The notes below the pieces were generated by a model. That model saw only the letters and a list, made by a program, of their open reading frames with translations, was not told the DNA's origin and ran no database searches. From JBBTQZ01 sp964489135 (GTDB lineage: Bacteria; Patescibacteriota; Minisyncoccia; Phycocordibacterales; WO2-35-19): a DNA stretch of 42,173 bases. Where the stretch lies: assembly GCA_964489135.1 (NCBI GenBank), contig CAZAXK010000003.1, positions 1-42,173 of the forward strand, given 5' to 3'. Shown piece by piece: positions 14,050 to 23,600 of this stretch; the stretch's first letter is position 1; each line of letters opens with the position of its first letter. The position numbers and the translations under genes were made by a program.

Positions 14050-14489
14050 TGTTAGTAACGATCATACAGGAAATAGTTGAAGCACTTGAGTACGGTTCAC
14101 CGTCTCAAAGTCCTGTTTTTGTCTCAGGCTGGAAGGGATGGCAAAACCTAGCAATAGACGACCTATTGACTGATGTAGTTTTACTGGATACTCCTTTGAG
14201 ATCAAACGATACTTTAACACGTGGTATCTATACAGAGGAAAACTATACTATAAACATTGCGTTCTTTAGAAAATCAGAAATTGATTACACACCGGAAGAA
14301 CATGAAGTAATAGTAGACGTAATGAGGGGGGTAAAGGAAAAGTTTATCTATGCATTACGTAAGGACTCACGGATCAGAAACGTAGTAAACGCCAGTACTC
14401 AGGATGTATTTAACGCATTTAATGTTAACTTATCCGGTTGTTTGCTTACAATAACAGTTACACCTTTCGGAACATACTCAAAATGCTAA
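14049..14489 (+). CDS. Putative tail/neck completion protein
   Basis: A 146-aa mixed alpha/beta protein (WKGWQNLAIDDLLTDVVLLD, then NYTINIAFFRKSEIDYTPEE). It has no enzymatic motif and sits directly between the chaperone-like gene and an HK97-gp10-like gene, with overlaps on both sides, which is where head-completion and tail-terminator proteins are usually coded. The structural role is inferred from position only. Confidence 0.6.
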   Translation: MLVTIIQEIVEALEYGSPSQSPVFVSGWKGWQNLAIDDLLTDVVLLDTPLRSNDTLTRGIYTEENYTINIAFFRKSEIDYTPEEHEVIVDVMRGVKEKFIYALRKDSRIRNVVNASTQDVFNAFNVNLSGCLLTITVTPFGTYSKC

Positions 14490-14950
14490 GAGAGATACTT
14501 GAACAGTTTTTAGAAGCAGCTAAAAAGGAGCTGATAGCTACTCAACAAAGTGAGGGGTTAGTTGCGTCTGGGCGTTCAATTGAATCTTATGAAGTAGACG
14601 TAAAAGGCAACGATCAGTATTTAATAGGCACTATTTCCAATACTGATTACTGGTATTATGTGGATAACGGGCGGGCTGCTGGTAAGTTCCCACCTATTCA
14701 GAGTTTAAAGAAGTGGTGCGAAGATAAAGGACTATTTGCCGGAATGACTAAGGAATACCAGCGTAACGGTTTAGCCTTTGTAATTGCCAGATCAATAGCT
14801 GAGCGGGGAACATTAGCCCATTTAAAAGGAGGTAATAACCTATTCAGACAGATAACAGAGCAAAGAATAAACGCCCTTGAGCAATCAATTATATTTGAAG
14901 AAGACAAGGAGATAACAGAAGAAATTGTAATTTCGTTTAATGCTAAGTAA
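14483..14950 (+). CDS. HK97 gp10-like head-tail joining protein (putative)
   Basis: A 155-aa protein from ATG 14483; a TTG further upstream would add residues inside the previous gene and is not used. It has an amphipathic N-terminal helix (REILEQFLEAAKKELIATQQ), then a strand core with SGRSIESYEV and a YWYYVDNGRAAGKFPPIQ loop, the layout of gp10-like tail-completion proteins in which a WVEYGT-like strand precedes a P-rich loop. It probably belongs to the connector or tail terminator. Overlaps its neighbours at both ends. Confidence 0.55.
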   Translation: MLREILEQFLEAAKKELIATQQSEGLVASGRSIESYEVDVKGNDQYLIGTISNTDYWYYVDNGRAAGKFPPIQSLKKWCEDKGLFAGMTKEYQRNGLAFVIARSIAERGTLAHLKGGNNLFRQITEQRINALEQSIIFEEDKEITEEIVISFNAK

Positions 14951-15149
14951 TGCACCAAAAGGACTACTAAAGGCTTCTATGAAAGCTTTGAACCTTCGAG
15001 ATCCGGAGGCTTTTGAAGTTGAGCGTCTTACTATTTGCAAAGTTAATTGTCCTAAGCGTAGGTTTTGCCCTTTGTGCCATTGCCTACTGACGGCTAAAGT
15101 ATCAGTAAAAGAAGAAAAGTGTCCTAAGAACTTATGGCAATCTCTATAA
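14940..15149 (+). CDS. Small cysteine-rich protein
   Basis: A 69-aa protein with six cysteines in the last 45 residues: TICKVNCPKRRFCPLCHCLL and then a CPKNLW end. The spacing CxxxC...CxxC.C...C suggests a zinc ribbon or rubredoxin-like knuckle. I recall similar short proteins ending in KCPxNxW in Bacteroidota phages, in the same place between neck and tail genes. It overlaps both neighbours by 11 and 16 bases. Function unknown. Confidence 0.65.
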   Translation: MLSNAPKGLLKASMKALNLRDPEAFEVERLTICKVNCPKRRFCPLCHCLLTAKVSVKEEKCPKNLWQSL

Positions 15150-15961
15150 ATTATCGGCCCCAACTTGCAGCCTATTCAACGGCTTCCAGTCCTTCACAGA
15201 CTGTATACTCTAATTGGTCGGCTGTCTGGCCTTCAGGGGTTATTTACGGGTTTCTGATCGAGAACAACACTGATATAAATTCTACAATAGATATTAATAT
15301 TTACGAGGTAGGAACAGAAACGCTTTTGGATTCGATCAGTACACGTCCTTTCAGGGCTGGTACTTTCTATGTTGATTTAGCCTCTTACATACGTGCGTAT
15401 CTTTACTCTGAATACCTTCCAGATTTTGGATCTGAGGTTAATTGTAAGGACTTAGGAGCCTCTTTGAGGTTTTATATCACCTATCAAGTTACACAACCAG
15501 ACGGAACGTTATTATCTCCGGTTAGCGAGATTTCCAGACCTATGCAGGTTATACAAGCTGCAGTACAAGCGGGCAATACTAACAATGCAAATATCTTAGA
15601 GTACGTACCACTTCCAGACGAACAAGTAGAAGATGAAAGGGCCTTATTCCTTACAGACTTTGAAACGCCTGTAATGTTTGAAGGCTTCCAGAAAACACTA
15701 TCCTTTATTTACGATAACTACGTAATAGGTAATGAGGTTGCACGGGTACAACTTGAAAGAGACGCAAACCTTAATCAGGTAAATAACATAAGCGACAATC
15801 TTGATATCTCACAAGTTAGGTCGGTTAATCACCTTTTGATAGAAGAGCCTACCGATCAATATACAAGATACGTTGATGTTTACTTGACAATAGGAGATGC
15901 CCAAAATAACTACTATGTAGAAGAGGGATACGTTGATAATGGTTACACTGAAATTGAATAG
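15134..15961 (+). CDS. Putative virion structural protein
   Basis: A 275-aa beta-rich protein with no enzymatic motif, aromatic and N/T/S-rich, acidic overall. It contains repeated short strands (IYGFLIENNTDINSTIDINI, then FRAGTFYVDLASYIRAYLY). It stands upstream of the tape measure in a run of large beta-rich proteins, so a baseplate or tail-tip component is likely. I do not recognise the family. Confidence 0.6.
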   Translation: MAISINYRPQLAAYSTASSPSQTVYSNWSAVWPSGVIYGFLIENNTDINSTIDINIYEVGTETLLDSISTRPFRAGTFYVDLASYIRAYLYSEYLPDFGSEVNCKDLGASLRFYITYQVTQPDGTLLSPVSEISRPMQVIQAAVQAGNTNNANILEYVPLPDEQVEDERALFLTDFETPVMFEGFQKTLSFIYDNYVIGNEVARVQLERDANLNQVNNISDNLDISQVRSVNHLLIEEPTDQYTRYVDVYLTIGDAQNNYYVEEGYVDNGYTEIE

Positions 15962-15963
15962 CA

Positions 15964-17058
15964 ATGGCACAATGTAGACCCGCAATATACGAGTATTTTT
16001 ATGAGGACATTAGTACTATTGTCCCTAGATACCGTATTTACCGTTGGCTTAAAACAAAGTACACACAGCTAGGTTATAAACTAGCCAATGTAATAGATTC
16101 AAATCCTCCTGAGGCGGGATCGTATCCAAGAAATGACGGAGCTTTTGTAGATGTAACAGAGTTGAATAATGAAGTTAAAGCGGTTTACATTGACTATTCA
16201 AGCGAATCAACTGGATACCTTCGCTATGTAACTTTACTAAGCGCAAGCGGTTCAGCAGTTAATAAGTTGCTAAAAACCTCAATTTCTGGCAATACCGTAA
16301 CTGTTAAAATGTATTCAGTAGTAAGAAAAGAAGTTACTACACTTACTTTTGATTGGTCAGTAAATTATGATTCACCACCTATTAACTACCCTACTACTGG
16401 GTATGAATTTCCAACAGATCCGGCCCTTGATTCTCCATCTGTAACTCTTAGTCCATGCTTTTCAGGGTATTCAAGAGCGGTATTAAATACTGTGGATGCT
16501 TGGTGCGATGGTTACACATACATTCAGTATAACCATGATGGTAACGGAGGTATAGATGAAACACAAACACTAAACGCTGAGGCCTGCGGATATATTACAC
16601 CAGTTACGGGAGGTTATCCAATCACAGAAAAGAAAAGGATCAAATATGTAAGGGGTTGTTTTATCTCTCCGGTGTACATCTGCTGGAAAAATACTAAAGG
16701 TGGCTGGGATTCATGGGTATTTGAATCAAACCAGAAAAAGAGTATCGATACGCAAAGCTTAGGAAGCTACCAACAGAACTACACTTTCATTTCAGAAAGC
16801 ACTAACCCTAGAAAAGAAATTGGAAAGACCGCTTTGCCTAAGATGGTACTAGGCGCTGAGAATATTACGGTGTCTGAAAAGGTTGGAATTCAAGGACTTT
16901 TATATTCAAACAAAGTTTATATCCTTAATTCTGACGGATCTATACAAAAAGAAGTAAGAGTAGTTGAGGGAAGTTTTTACAGTTATGATACTTCGGCTAA
17001 TACTTCTAGCATAGAATTTGAGATAGAGGAGCCAGAAATAAACACTTTAAGGAACTAA
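15964..17058 (+). CDS. Putative virion structural protein
   Basis: A 364-aa beta-rich protein. A distinctive segment near the end is SPVYICWKNTKGGWDSWVFE (about residues 228-247), which I have seen in uncharacterised tail-region proteins of Bacteroidota phages. Several cysteines occur in the middle. No signal peptide. Follows the previous gene after 2 bases. The tail-tip or distal-tail role is inferred from location. Confidence 0.6.
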   Translation: MAQCRPAIYEYFYEDISTIVPRYRIYRWLKTKYTQLGYKLANVIDSNPPEAGSYPRNDGAFVDVTELNNEVKAVYIDYSSESTGYLRYVTLLSASGSAVNKLLKTSISGNTVTVKMYSVVRKEVTTLTFDWSVNYDSPPINYPTTGYEFPTDPALDSPSVTLSPCFSGYSRAVLNTVDAWCDGYTYIQYNHDGNGGIDETQTLNAEACGYITPVTGGYPITEKKRIKYVRGCFISPVYICWKNTKGGWDSWVFESNQKKSIDTQSLGSYQQNYTFISESTNPRKEIGKTALPKMVLGAENITVSEKVGIQGLLYSNKVYILNSDGSIQKEVRVVEGSFYSYDTSANTSSIEFEIEEPEINTLRN

Positions 17059-17060
17059 CC

Positions 17061-17201
17061 ATGAAAAAGATTATCTTTGCATTTGTATTTGTAGCTGTTT
17101 TGGCATCATGTGAGAAAGAACACGTAGAGCCAGTTTATAAGAAAGAAGGCAGCCAAGGTAGACCAATTACAAGCCATCCAGATTCAACCTTTAGTCGATG
17201 A
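17061..17201 (+). CDS. Tiny lipoprotein inside the tail gene block
   Basis: A 46-aa protein starting MKKIIFAFVFVAVLASCEKE, a complete lipoprotein signal with the lipid cysteine at residue 17, leaving a mature peptide of only 30 residues that is polar and ends in HPDSTFSR. It lies between two large virion genes and its stop overlaps the next ATG as ATGA. A small lipoprotein made during virion production could act at the host surface, for instance to block the receptor as T5 Llp does; that is inference. Confidence 0.65.
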   Translation: MKKIIFAFVFVAVLASCEKEHVEPVYKKEGSQGRPITSHPDSTFSR

Positions 17202-19501
17202 GTAGAGAACTGTATATTAATTCAAACCTGATTGAGCTATCTGATAGTGAGAAAATTGCTATCACCAAACAGGTAAATGATATAGCAGAACTTACAGACA
17301 GACAAGCAAACCATACTAACCAGTTTAGGATTTTACTAACTGAACCAAACAGAAAAGCTTTATACTTTTCTGATACGGTTCAAGGTAATACGCGTGCACC
17401 ATACCGTAAACTACCAGCCCGATATTATGAGGATGGGGAGTTGTTAGTCGATGGATACGCAGTAATTGACCAGTCAGATATCAATAAGGTAGGTATTTTA
17501 AACTGTACCCTTTACGATGGTATTTTTGATCTATTCAATATAATTGGAGAAACAAAGCTCACGGAAATAGATTGGTCTGAACTGGATCACGATTTTACAA
17601 TAGATGAGGTTTTAACTCATAACGAAGACAACGGGGCTATCGTTTGGCCTCTTATTAATTGGGGTGCTTACATTAAAGGAGACCCAATTGATATACAGTA
17701 TCAAGTACCATGTATAAAGGAGTCGTATATTTTACAAAAGATATTTGAGTTTGCCGGATATGATTATTCAGGATTAGTACTTGAAGAGTCTATTTTTCAA
17801 AAGTCAGTTATTAGCTTAAATGCCTCAGAGGTTATAAACGATGAGCAAACAAAGATTGATAACTCAGCATTGCTAATATCTCGTGAAAACTCATTTATAA
17901 CAACTAGCAAACCAGTTGGAAGAAGAGGACAACCACAACCGGATAAGACAGGAAAGAAATGGAACGGGGTAAATGGTTTCATGAATCTTTTAAACTGGTT
18001 CCGATATACAACTGATATAAATGGAGTCAATCATGCAAGCGCTATTCAGGGGGATAATTTCGCAATACAAGAGGCTACCATATTTGGGAATGGTAGATTG
18101 CTTGGTATGAAAAAACCTGTTTACGTTCATTTAGGAGTGATAGACGAAACGAAGGTTATAACTGTTCACCTTAAATACTTCTCAAGTATAATTTATAGGG
18201 CTAAGGTTGGAAGGGCAACAGAAACAATCACAGAAGTAGATAGTAGTTTGATTTGTGGTTATATTGCTGTTTTAAAAAATGGGGTTCTTTATAACAAATA
18301 CGACATTACAAATACAGTAAGTAATGTAAGTGATATAGATTATTCTGTTTCTTTGTTAGTAAATGCAAACGATGAAATAACTCTGGTTTTGCAAACTATC
18401 AATGTTACGCCCCCTGCAGAGTATGAAAACTATACTTCTTCTGTAGCTATTGATTTACTGCAGGCTTATCAAGGTGATTACTCATACATTCAATTTGAAA
18501 GTACTGATCCATCTACAATCGGAGAGACTATAAACTATAATGCTATTATTCCAGACATTTCAATGAAGGACTTCCTTCGTTGTTTTGCTAATAAGTACGC
18601 GTTGATTTATCAAGTAGACGGCCCAACCTCTGTTAAACTCACAATGTTTAAAGAGATTCGAGACAACATAGCAGATACAGAGGACTGGTCTGATAAATTC
18701 GATCCAGAACAAACCTATCAAATTGGGTATAGGATTGGGAGCTATGGACAAAACAACTTTGCCCGATATTCGCCTGATCCATCCGAGGACCTTAATCAGT
18801 TGGGGGATGCTGCCTTTAAAATAGATGATCAAAACCTTCCGATAAACAATACTATCTTTGAGGTTATTTACTCAGCTTCTAAGGCTTATAACTCAATCAT
18901 AAATACAGTAGACCAGCCAATAACGGGTAATACGGGGGTAAATATTCCACGTTATACACTTACAGAAGCAGATCAATACCAACCTTACACAGACTACGAC
19001 CAAGGCGACTTGGTTCAGTTCGGTGATCAAGTGTGGATAAATATAAATCCTTCAGGGTCTACCGGAAGCCAGCCAGCGCCATCTAATCCAGATTGGGAGC
19101 TTTATAACAGACAATTCACACAAACAGTAGATACTAATTATAGAAGTCTACTTGTTCGATACATGAGTTTGGTAGATACAGACGTAATCGATTATACAGA
19201 TGGCACACTTTCAGACACGCAAACCGCTGACAAGTGTTTGATGGCGTATTTTATAGATGCTCAACAAAGCGATCAATTAGGTTTCAATACTTTACTGGCC
19301 CGTTATTACGATCCTATTATTGATATGATGAACCGTTTAAAGGTAGTTAATTGTTACATGAGATTGACAAAGAGAGATATGCGTACGCTGGATTTCAACC
19401 GTCTCAAGTATGTAAAGTTCTTTGATAATTACTTTTATTTGAATAAGGTTGAGCAATACATCGAGGGAAGAAGTAGCTTAGTACAATTAATCAGACTATA
19501 A
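17198..19501 (+). CDS. Large putative tail/baseplate protein
   Basis: A 767-aa protein coded directly before the tape measure. It is beta-rich with many aromatic residues; the N-terminal 150 residues (AITKQVNDIAELTDRQANHT, then ALYFSDTVQGNTRAPYRKLP) look like a folded domain, and near residues 585-625 a YQPYTDYDQGDLVQFGDQVW segment resembles small carbohydrate-binding-module-like repeats found in phage fibres. Likely part of the tail tip. TAATG overlap couples it to the tape measure gene. No enzymatic motif seen. Confidence 0.6.
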   Translation: MSRELYINSNLIELSDSEKIAITKQVNDIAELTDRQANHTNQFRILLTEPNRKALYFSDTVQGNTRAPYRKLPARYYEDGELLVDGYAVIDQSDINKVGILNCTLYDGIFDLFNIIGETKLTEIDWSELDHDFTIDEVLTHNEDNGAIVWPLINWGAYIKGDPIDIQYQVPCIKESYILQKIFEFAGYDYSGLVLEESIFQKSVISLNASEVINDEQTKIDNSALLISRENSFITTSKPVGRRGQPQPDKTGKKWNGVNGFMNLLNWFRYTTDINGVNHASAIQGDNFAIQEATIFGNGRLLGMKKPVYVHLGVIDETKVITVHLKYFSSIIYRAKVGRATETITEVDSSLICGYIAVLKNGVLYNKYDITNTVSNVSDIDYSVSLLVNANDEITLVLQTINVTPPAEYENYTSSVAIDLLQAYQGDYSYIQFESTDPSTIGETINYNAIIPDISMKDFLRCFANKYALIYQVDGPTSVKLTMFKEIRDNIADTEDWSDKFDPEQTYQIGYRIGSYGQNNFARYSPDPSEDLNQLGDAAFKIDDQNLPINNTIFEVIYSASKAYNSIINTVDQPITGNTGVNIPRYTLTEADQYQPYTDYDQGDLVQFGDQVWININPSGSTGSQPAPSNPDWELYNRQFTQTVDTNYRSLLVRYMSLVDTDVIDYTDGTLSDTQTADKCLMAYFIDAQQSDQLGFNTLLARYYDPIIDMMNRLKVVNCYMRLTKRDMRTLDFNRLKYVKFFDNYFYLNKVEQYIEGRSSLVQLIRL

Positions 19502-22128
19502 TGGCTAGCGAAAAAGAAATTATACTAAAGATTGAAATAGACAATTCAAAGTCTATAGGTCAAATAGTTACTCTTAAAGATAGAATAAAAGCTTTAAAAG
19601 AGGAGCAACAAAACCTTAAGTTAGAAACTTTAGAGGGCAAAAAAGCGAACGAAGCGTACAACGCACAGATAAAAGCCCTTACTAAAGAACAAAAGAGCTT
19701 AGAGTTAGCAGTTGAGAAGACCGCTTCAGCAATGCAGTTTGAAGCTGGATCAATCGCGTTTAACCGTGCAGAACTTAGCCGACTTACTGCAGAATATAAA
19801 AACCTTGCCAATCCAACCAAGGAACAGACTGAAAAGATTCGTAAGCTAACTGAAACTTTAAAGGCTCAAGAATCAGCCATTGGTGACAATCGTAGGAACG
19901 TAGGTAATTATAAAGAATCATTAGATGCTGTCATAGGTTCGTCTGGGATTTTTGGTAGTCAGCTAGGACAGTTACAAGGGCAATTCCTTCAGGTTACCGG
20001 AGGTCTTCAAACTGTTTCCCGTGGGTTTGGTACTTTAAAAGGTGCAATTATTGGAACTGGTATTGGTGCGCTTATTGTATTACTTGGTTCTTTGGTTGCT
20101 TACTTTTCAAGTACAGATACAGGAGCTACAAAATTAGCCGGAGTTATGGGAGCCCTTGGCGCTGTCATGCGAAGAGTAACCGGAGTATTCGCAGAACTTG
20201 GTAAGTACTTTTTGAGTTTGATTGATGGATCGAGAAGCTTAGGATCTGCCTTTTCAGATTTAGGCGATTTGATCGTAACCTACTTTATAAACCGTTTAAA
20301 GGCTCCTTTGGTTTTGCTTGGTGCTATATCGGATGCATTCAAAGAAATAGCGGAAAACGGATTAGATGCTAATTTAGAACCAGCTTTAAAAAAGACTACT
20401 GATGCTTTTATTCAATTATGGACAGGAGTTGAAAACGGAACCGATAAGCTAAACGATTTAAAAACAGGTATCAGCCAATTAGCGGCTGAAATGTTAAAAG
20501 CTGCGGAGGAAGCGTATAACTATGCTTTGGCAGTTGATGCATTGGACGATGCCCAAAGGGATCTGAATGTAACAAATGCAAAGGCAGAGAAACAAGTCGC
20601 TTTGCTTTTAAGGCAAGCACAGGATCGTACAAAAACAGATCAGGAGCGTATTGCTTTAATTCAACAAGCAAACAAGATTGAAGAGGATGCAGTAACCAGA
20701 CAATTAAGCTTAGATAAACAAAGATTAAAACTTGTAGAAGATCGTAACAAGCGTGAGGCTGATGCTATTAATCAGCGGTTAAACTTACAAATAGCTGAGG
20801 CTAAAAGCGAAGAGGAAAAGATAAAACTTAAACAAGAAGCTTTAGATATTAGTGATGATCTGGCACAAGAAGAGGCAGATATAAGGGTAAAAATTACAAA
20901 TGAGGAAACTGCATTTATTTCTTTACGAGAAAAGAACTTAAACAAAATTGCAGTACTTGAAGAGAAGATTGCAGCTGATCGGGAAAAGGCAAGACTTGAA
21001 GAACTGGCAAGACAACAAAAGCTATTAGAAGCTCAAAACTCACTGGATAACCAAAGGGTAGCTAATCAAATCAAGAACATTGATATAGAGCTTCAGCAGG
21101 TTGGTATATCAAACCAGAGACGTATATCGTTACTCCAAAAGAGAGCGGCCAAAGAAATTCAGTTAGAAAAACAACTAAGAAATCAAAAGCTTGCCAATAC
21201 TGAACTACTGGAAACTGAAAGGATTGCTATTCGAGAACAATTCGACCAAAGACGTATTGAGATTGAAGCAGCAACCCAAAAGGCTCTTACAGATGTTCAA
21301 TTAAAAGCAGAAGCGGACCGGAAGAAACAAAGAGAAGAATCGCAAAAACAATTAGTTGACGGAATAAACATAGCGGCTAAAGTTGCAAATGATATAGTAT
21401 ATATATCTTTAAAGGCAAATGAGGAGGCATTAACAGAATCACTAAGCCAGCTAGACGAACAGAGAAAAGAAGAGTTAGCAAGGGCCGGAAACGACAAAGC
21501 CAAGCAACAAGCGGTAAACCGTAAGTTTGACAAATTAGCTGAAAAGGAAAAGAAAGCAGCTACTAAAAAGGCTTTGGAACTTCAGGAGATTCAAGCCATA
21601 GCCAACGGTATAACCGCGGTTACACAGGCTCTTGCCTCTCCTGCTGGTCCTCCTACTTCTTTTATTTTAGCCTCCATTGCTGGTGGATTGGCAGCGGTTC
21701 AGTTAGCGCAGTTAGAAAAAGCTAAATCTAAGCTAGCTGATGGTGGATTAATTGAAGGTCCTTCACATGCTTCAGGAGGCGTACAAGGTACTGGAAGGTT
21801 TAATAATATCGAGGTTGAAGGAGGGGAGTTTGTTGTTAACAAGCGTGCAACCGCTGCCAATTATGGTTTGTTAAAACAAATAAATACTTTATCTTCGCCT
21901 ATCGGCATACATCGTAACTCAGTTAGACCGATGGCAAACGGTGGGATCTTGGACGGAGGTCTTTCAGCCAGACAACAGGCGGGAGGCGTTCAAGAATCGA
22001 TACAAGCACAAAATCAATTAGCAAACGCAGTTAAAAGCCTTCCTAATCCCGTGGTACTGGTTGAAGATATCAACACAGGGCAAAATCGTAATGTCGTAGT
22101 TAAGGACAGAGCAAACGTTACTAAGTGA
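19501..22128 (+). CDS. Tape measure protein
   Basis: An 875-aa protein with long coiled coils at both ends of the sequence (residues 15-135 and about 330-680), a hydrophobic membrane-like segment around 180-205 (GAIIGTGIGALIVLLGSLVA), and a glycine-rich C-terminal part with GGLIEGPSHASGG and EVEGGEFVVNKRATAAN. Coiled coil plus a hydrophobic patch plus this C-terminal pattern is typical of tape measure proteins, which set tail length and enter the host envelope at infection. By the usual rule of about 1.5 angstroms per residue the tail would be roughly 130 nm, that is a siphovirus. It is the largest gene in the window. Confidence 0.85.
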   Translation: MASEKEIILKIEIDNSKSIGQIVTLKDRIKALKEEQQNLKLETLEGKKANEAYNAQIKALTKEQKSLELAVEKTASAMQFEAGSIAFNRAELSRLTAEYKNLANPTKEQTEKIRKLTETLKAQESAIGDNRRNVGNYKESLDAVIGSSGIFGSQLGQLQGQFLQVTGGLQTVSRGFGTLKGAIIGTGIGALIVLLGSLVAYFSSTDTGATKLAGVMGALGAVMRRVTGVFAELGKYFLSLIDGSRSLGSAFSDLGDLIVTYFINRLKAPLVLLGAISDAFKEIAENGLDANLEPALKKTTDAFIQLWTGVENGTDKLNDLKTGISQLAAEMLKAAEEAYNYALAVDALDDAQRDLNVTNAKAEKQVALLLRQAQDRTKTDQERIALIQQANKIEEDAVTRQLSLDKQRLKLVEDRNKREADAINQRLNLQIAEAKSEEEKIKLKQEALDISDDLAQEEADIRVKITNEETAFISLREKNLNKIAVLEEKIAADREKARLEELARQQKLLEAQNSLDNQRVANQIKNIDIELQQVGISNQRRISLLQKRAAKEIQLEKQLRNQKLANTELLETERIAIREQFDQRRIEIEAATQKALTDVQLKAEADRKKQREESQKQLVDGINIAAKVANDIVYISLKANEEALTESLSQLDEQRKEELARAGNDKAKQQAVNRKFDKLAEKEKKAATKKALELQEIQAIANGITAVTQALASPAGPPTSFILASIAGGLAAVQLAQLEKAKSKLADGGLIEGPSHASGGVQGTGRFNNIEVEGGEFVVNKRATAANYGLLKQINTLSSPIGIHRNSVRPMANGGILDGGLSARQQAGGVQESIQAQNQLANAVKSLPNPVVLVEDINTGQNRNVVVKDRANVTK

Positions 22129-22370
22129 AAAAAATAGACTACCTAAATAAATTAGAAAAGGATTATGGCCTTGATAAGCTTGTGAGGGTAGGTATTTTAA
22201 ACTGGAATATTTGCGTAAAAAGGCAGGTTTATAATGAATACGATGCACTAAGAAGAGTAGGTGTATCTTCATATAAAGCTGCCTTACGTGTGTCTGGTAT
22301 CTTTGATATTGATATGCGAACTGTCTGGAATTATAAAAAAGACATGGAAAACGAATGGAAAGAATTGTAA
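22125..22370 (+). CDS. Small HTH-like protein
   Basis: An 81-aa protein that starts with GTG inside a GTGA overlap with the tape measure stop. It has an HTH-like C-terminal half (RRVGVSSYKAALRVSGIFDI, then DMRTVWNYKKDME). The gene is the link between the tape measure and the glycosyltransferase block, overlapping the latter by 16 bases. Whether it binds DNA or is a small virion or assembly protein cannot be told. Confidence 0.55.
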   Translation: MKKIDYLNKLEKDYGLDKLVRVGILNWNICVKRQVYNEYDALRRVGVSSYKAALRVSGIFDIDMRTVWNYKKDMENEWKEL

Positions 22371-22951
22371 TCCACATTAAAGGAAGGCAAGACCACAGGA
22401 TGCACAGAGAGCTAGATACTCACTACCTAGGAGAGTATAAAGTTTTTGATGCGATCAAACTGGTAAACGCAAAGAAAGGTATTTCTGAGTCATTCAAGGA
22501 AGTGGTAAGGCAGTACTATAACGAACCAATGATTCAAGTATTCGAGGACGATTTAATGTTTACTACTTCAGACGCTAGGTTTATTTTTGAGAACACATTC
22601 AATAAAATTCCTGAAGATTGGGATTTATTTTTAGGTGGTTCTTACATAAGCGATCACCAAAAAAGCCTAATGATAAAAGGTAATGGGTGGATAAAGATGC
22701 CGGAATTCAGAAGCCTTCATAATGTGATTATACGAAAATCAGCATACGATAAAATACTTTTACATGATGCTGATGTGTCTTATGATAAAGACATAGACTC
22801 TTATCTTTCAAAGCAAGGATTAAACGTTTATCTGTGTGACCCTCAAATATGCATCCAATACGCTGGATTCAGCTTTAACCGTGGAAGATCGGTAGATTAT
22901 AGAGACTTTCATATTAACATGAATATAAAGTTTGATGAAAATTTTAGTTAA
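22355..22951 (+). CDS. Glycosyltransferase, GT25-like
   Basis: A 198-aa protein. IQVFEDDLMFTTSDARFIFE (residues 60-79) carries an EDD motif followed by the helix typical of family-25 transferases, and PEDWDLFLGGSYISD follows as in LPS-type GT25 enzymes, which move a sugar from a nucleotide donor with a divalent metal. It is the first of six enzymes in a tightly overlapping block. Shorter than the usual 220-250 residues but the core is there. Substrate unknown. Confidence 0.7.
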   Translation: MERIVIHIKGRQDHRMHRELDTHYLGEYKVFDAIKLVNAKKGISESFKEVVRQYYNEPMIQVFEDDLMFTTSDARFIFENTFNKIPEDWDLFLGGSYISDHQKSLMIKGNGWIKMPEFRSLHNVIIRKSAYDKILLHDADVSYDKDIDSYLSKQGLNVYLCDPQICIQYAGFSFNRGRSVDYRDFHINMNIKFDENFS

Positions 22952-23600
22952 ATATCCATCCAGACAAAGGGCTGATTTGTTCGCTCATGTTTTAACTCAG
23001 TATATTGAAAGATGCTCAGATATTACCAATGTGCATTTTTTAATTTCGTTAGATGAAGACGATCCGCAAAAGGATAAGTACTTACGATTCCTTGAGGGTA
23101 TTAACGGAAACTTTTTAACGGTTATTTGGGGCCAATCAGATAGCAAGATCCACGCTTGTAATAGAGATTTAAACAAGTTCGAAGAATGGGATATTATACT
23201 ACTTATCTCTGACGATATGCACGTAAAGTTTGATGGATGGGACAATGTGATCCGTGCTGACTTCCAAAAGTTTCACCCTGATTTAGACGGCTGTCTATGG
23301 TATCATGACGGTAGTATTCAGAAGGTAATAAGTACGCTTACTTGTATGGGTAGAAAGTACTTTGATAGATTCGGGTACATTTACTATCCGGCTTATAAAT
23401 CTTTCTTCTGTGATAATGAATATACGGATGTAGCAATGAGCATTGGGAAAATGACATTCATAGACAAGGTAATTATTAAGCATGAACACCCTGCTAATAA
23501 TGCTCGTGTTAAATCTGATGCTTTGTACGAAAGGAATAATGGCCCTTGGGATCATGACAAGGCACTTTATAACGAACGTAAAAAAAATAACTTCAGATGA
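22935..23600 (+). CDS. GT-A-fold glycosyltransferase-like protein
   Basis: A 221-aa protein beginning MKILVKYPSRQRADLFAHVL. It has an alternating strand-helix N-terminal half and an ILLISDDMHVKFDGWDN segment (SDD at 92-94) at the position of the metal-binding DxD of GT-A enzymes, then a helix-strand region ending KVIIKHEHPANNAR. ATG 22935 is taken rather than the TTG one codon upstream. It is coupled to the GT25-like gene and to the next gene. The GT call is reasonable; no family number can be given. Confidence 0.6.
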   Translation: MKILVKYPSRQRADLFAHVLTQYIERCSDITNVHFLISLDEDDPQKDKYLRFLEGINGNFLTVIWGQSDSKIHACNRDLNKFEEWDIILLISDDMHVKFDGWDNVIRADFQKFHPDLDGCLWYHDGSIQKVISTLTCMGRKYFDRFGYIYYPAYKSFFCDNEYTDVAMSIGKMTFIDKVIIKHEHPANNARVKSDALYERNNGPWDHDKALYNERKKNNFR

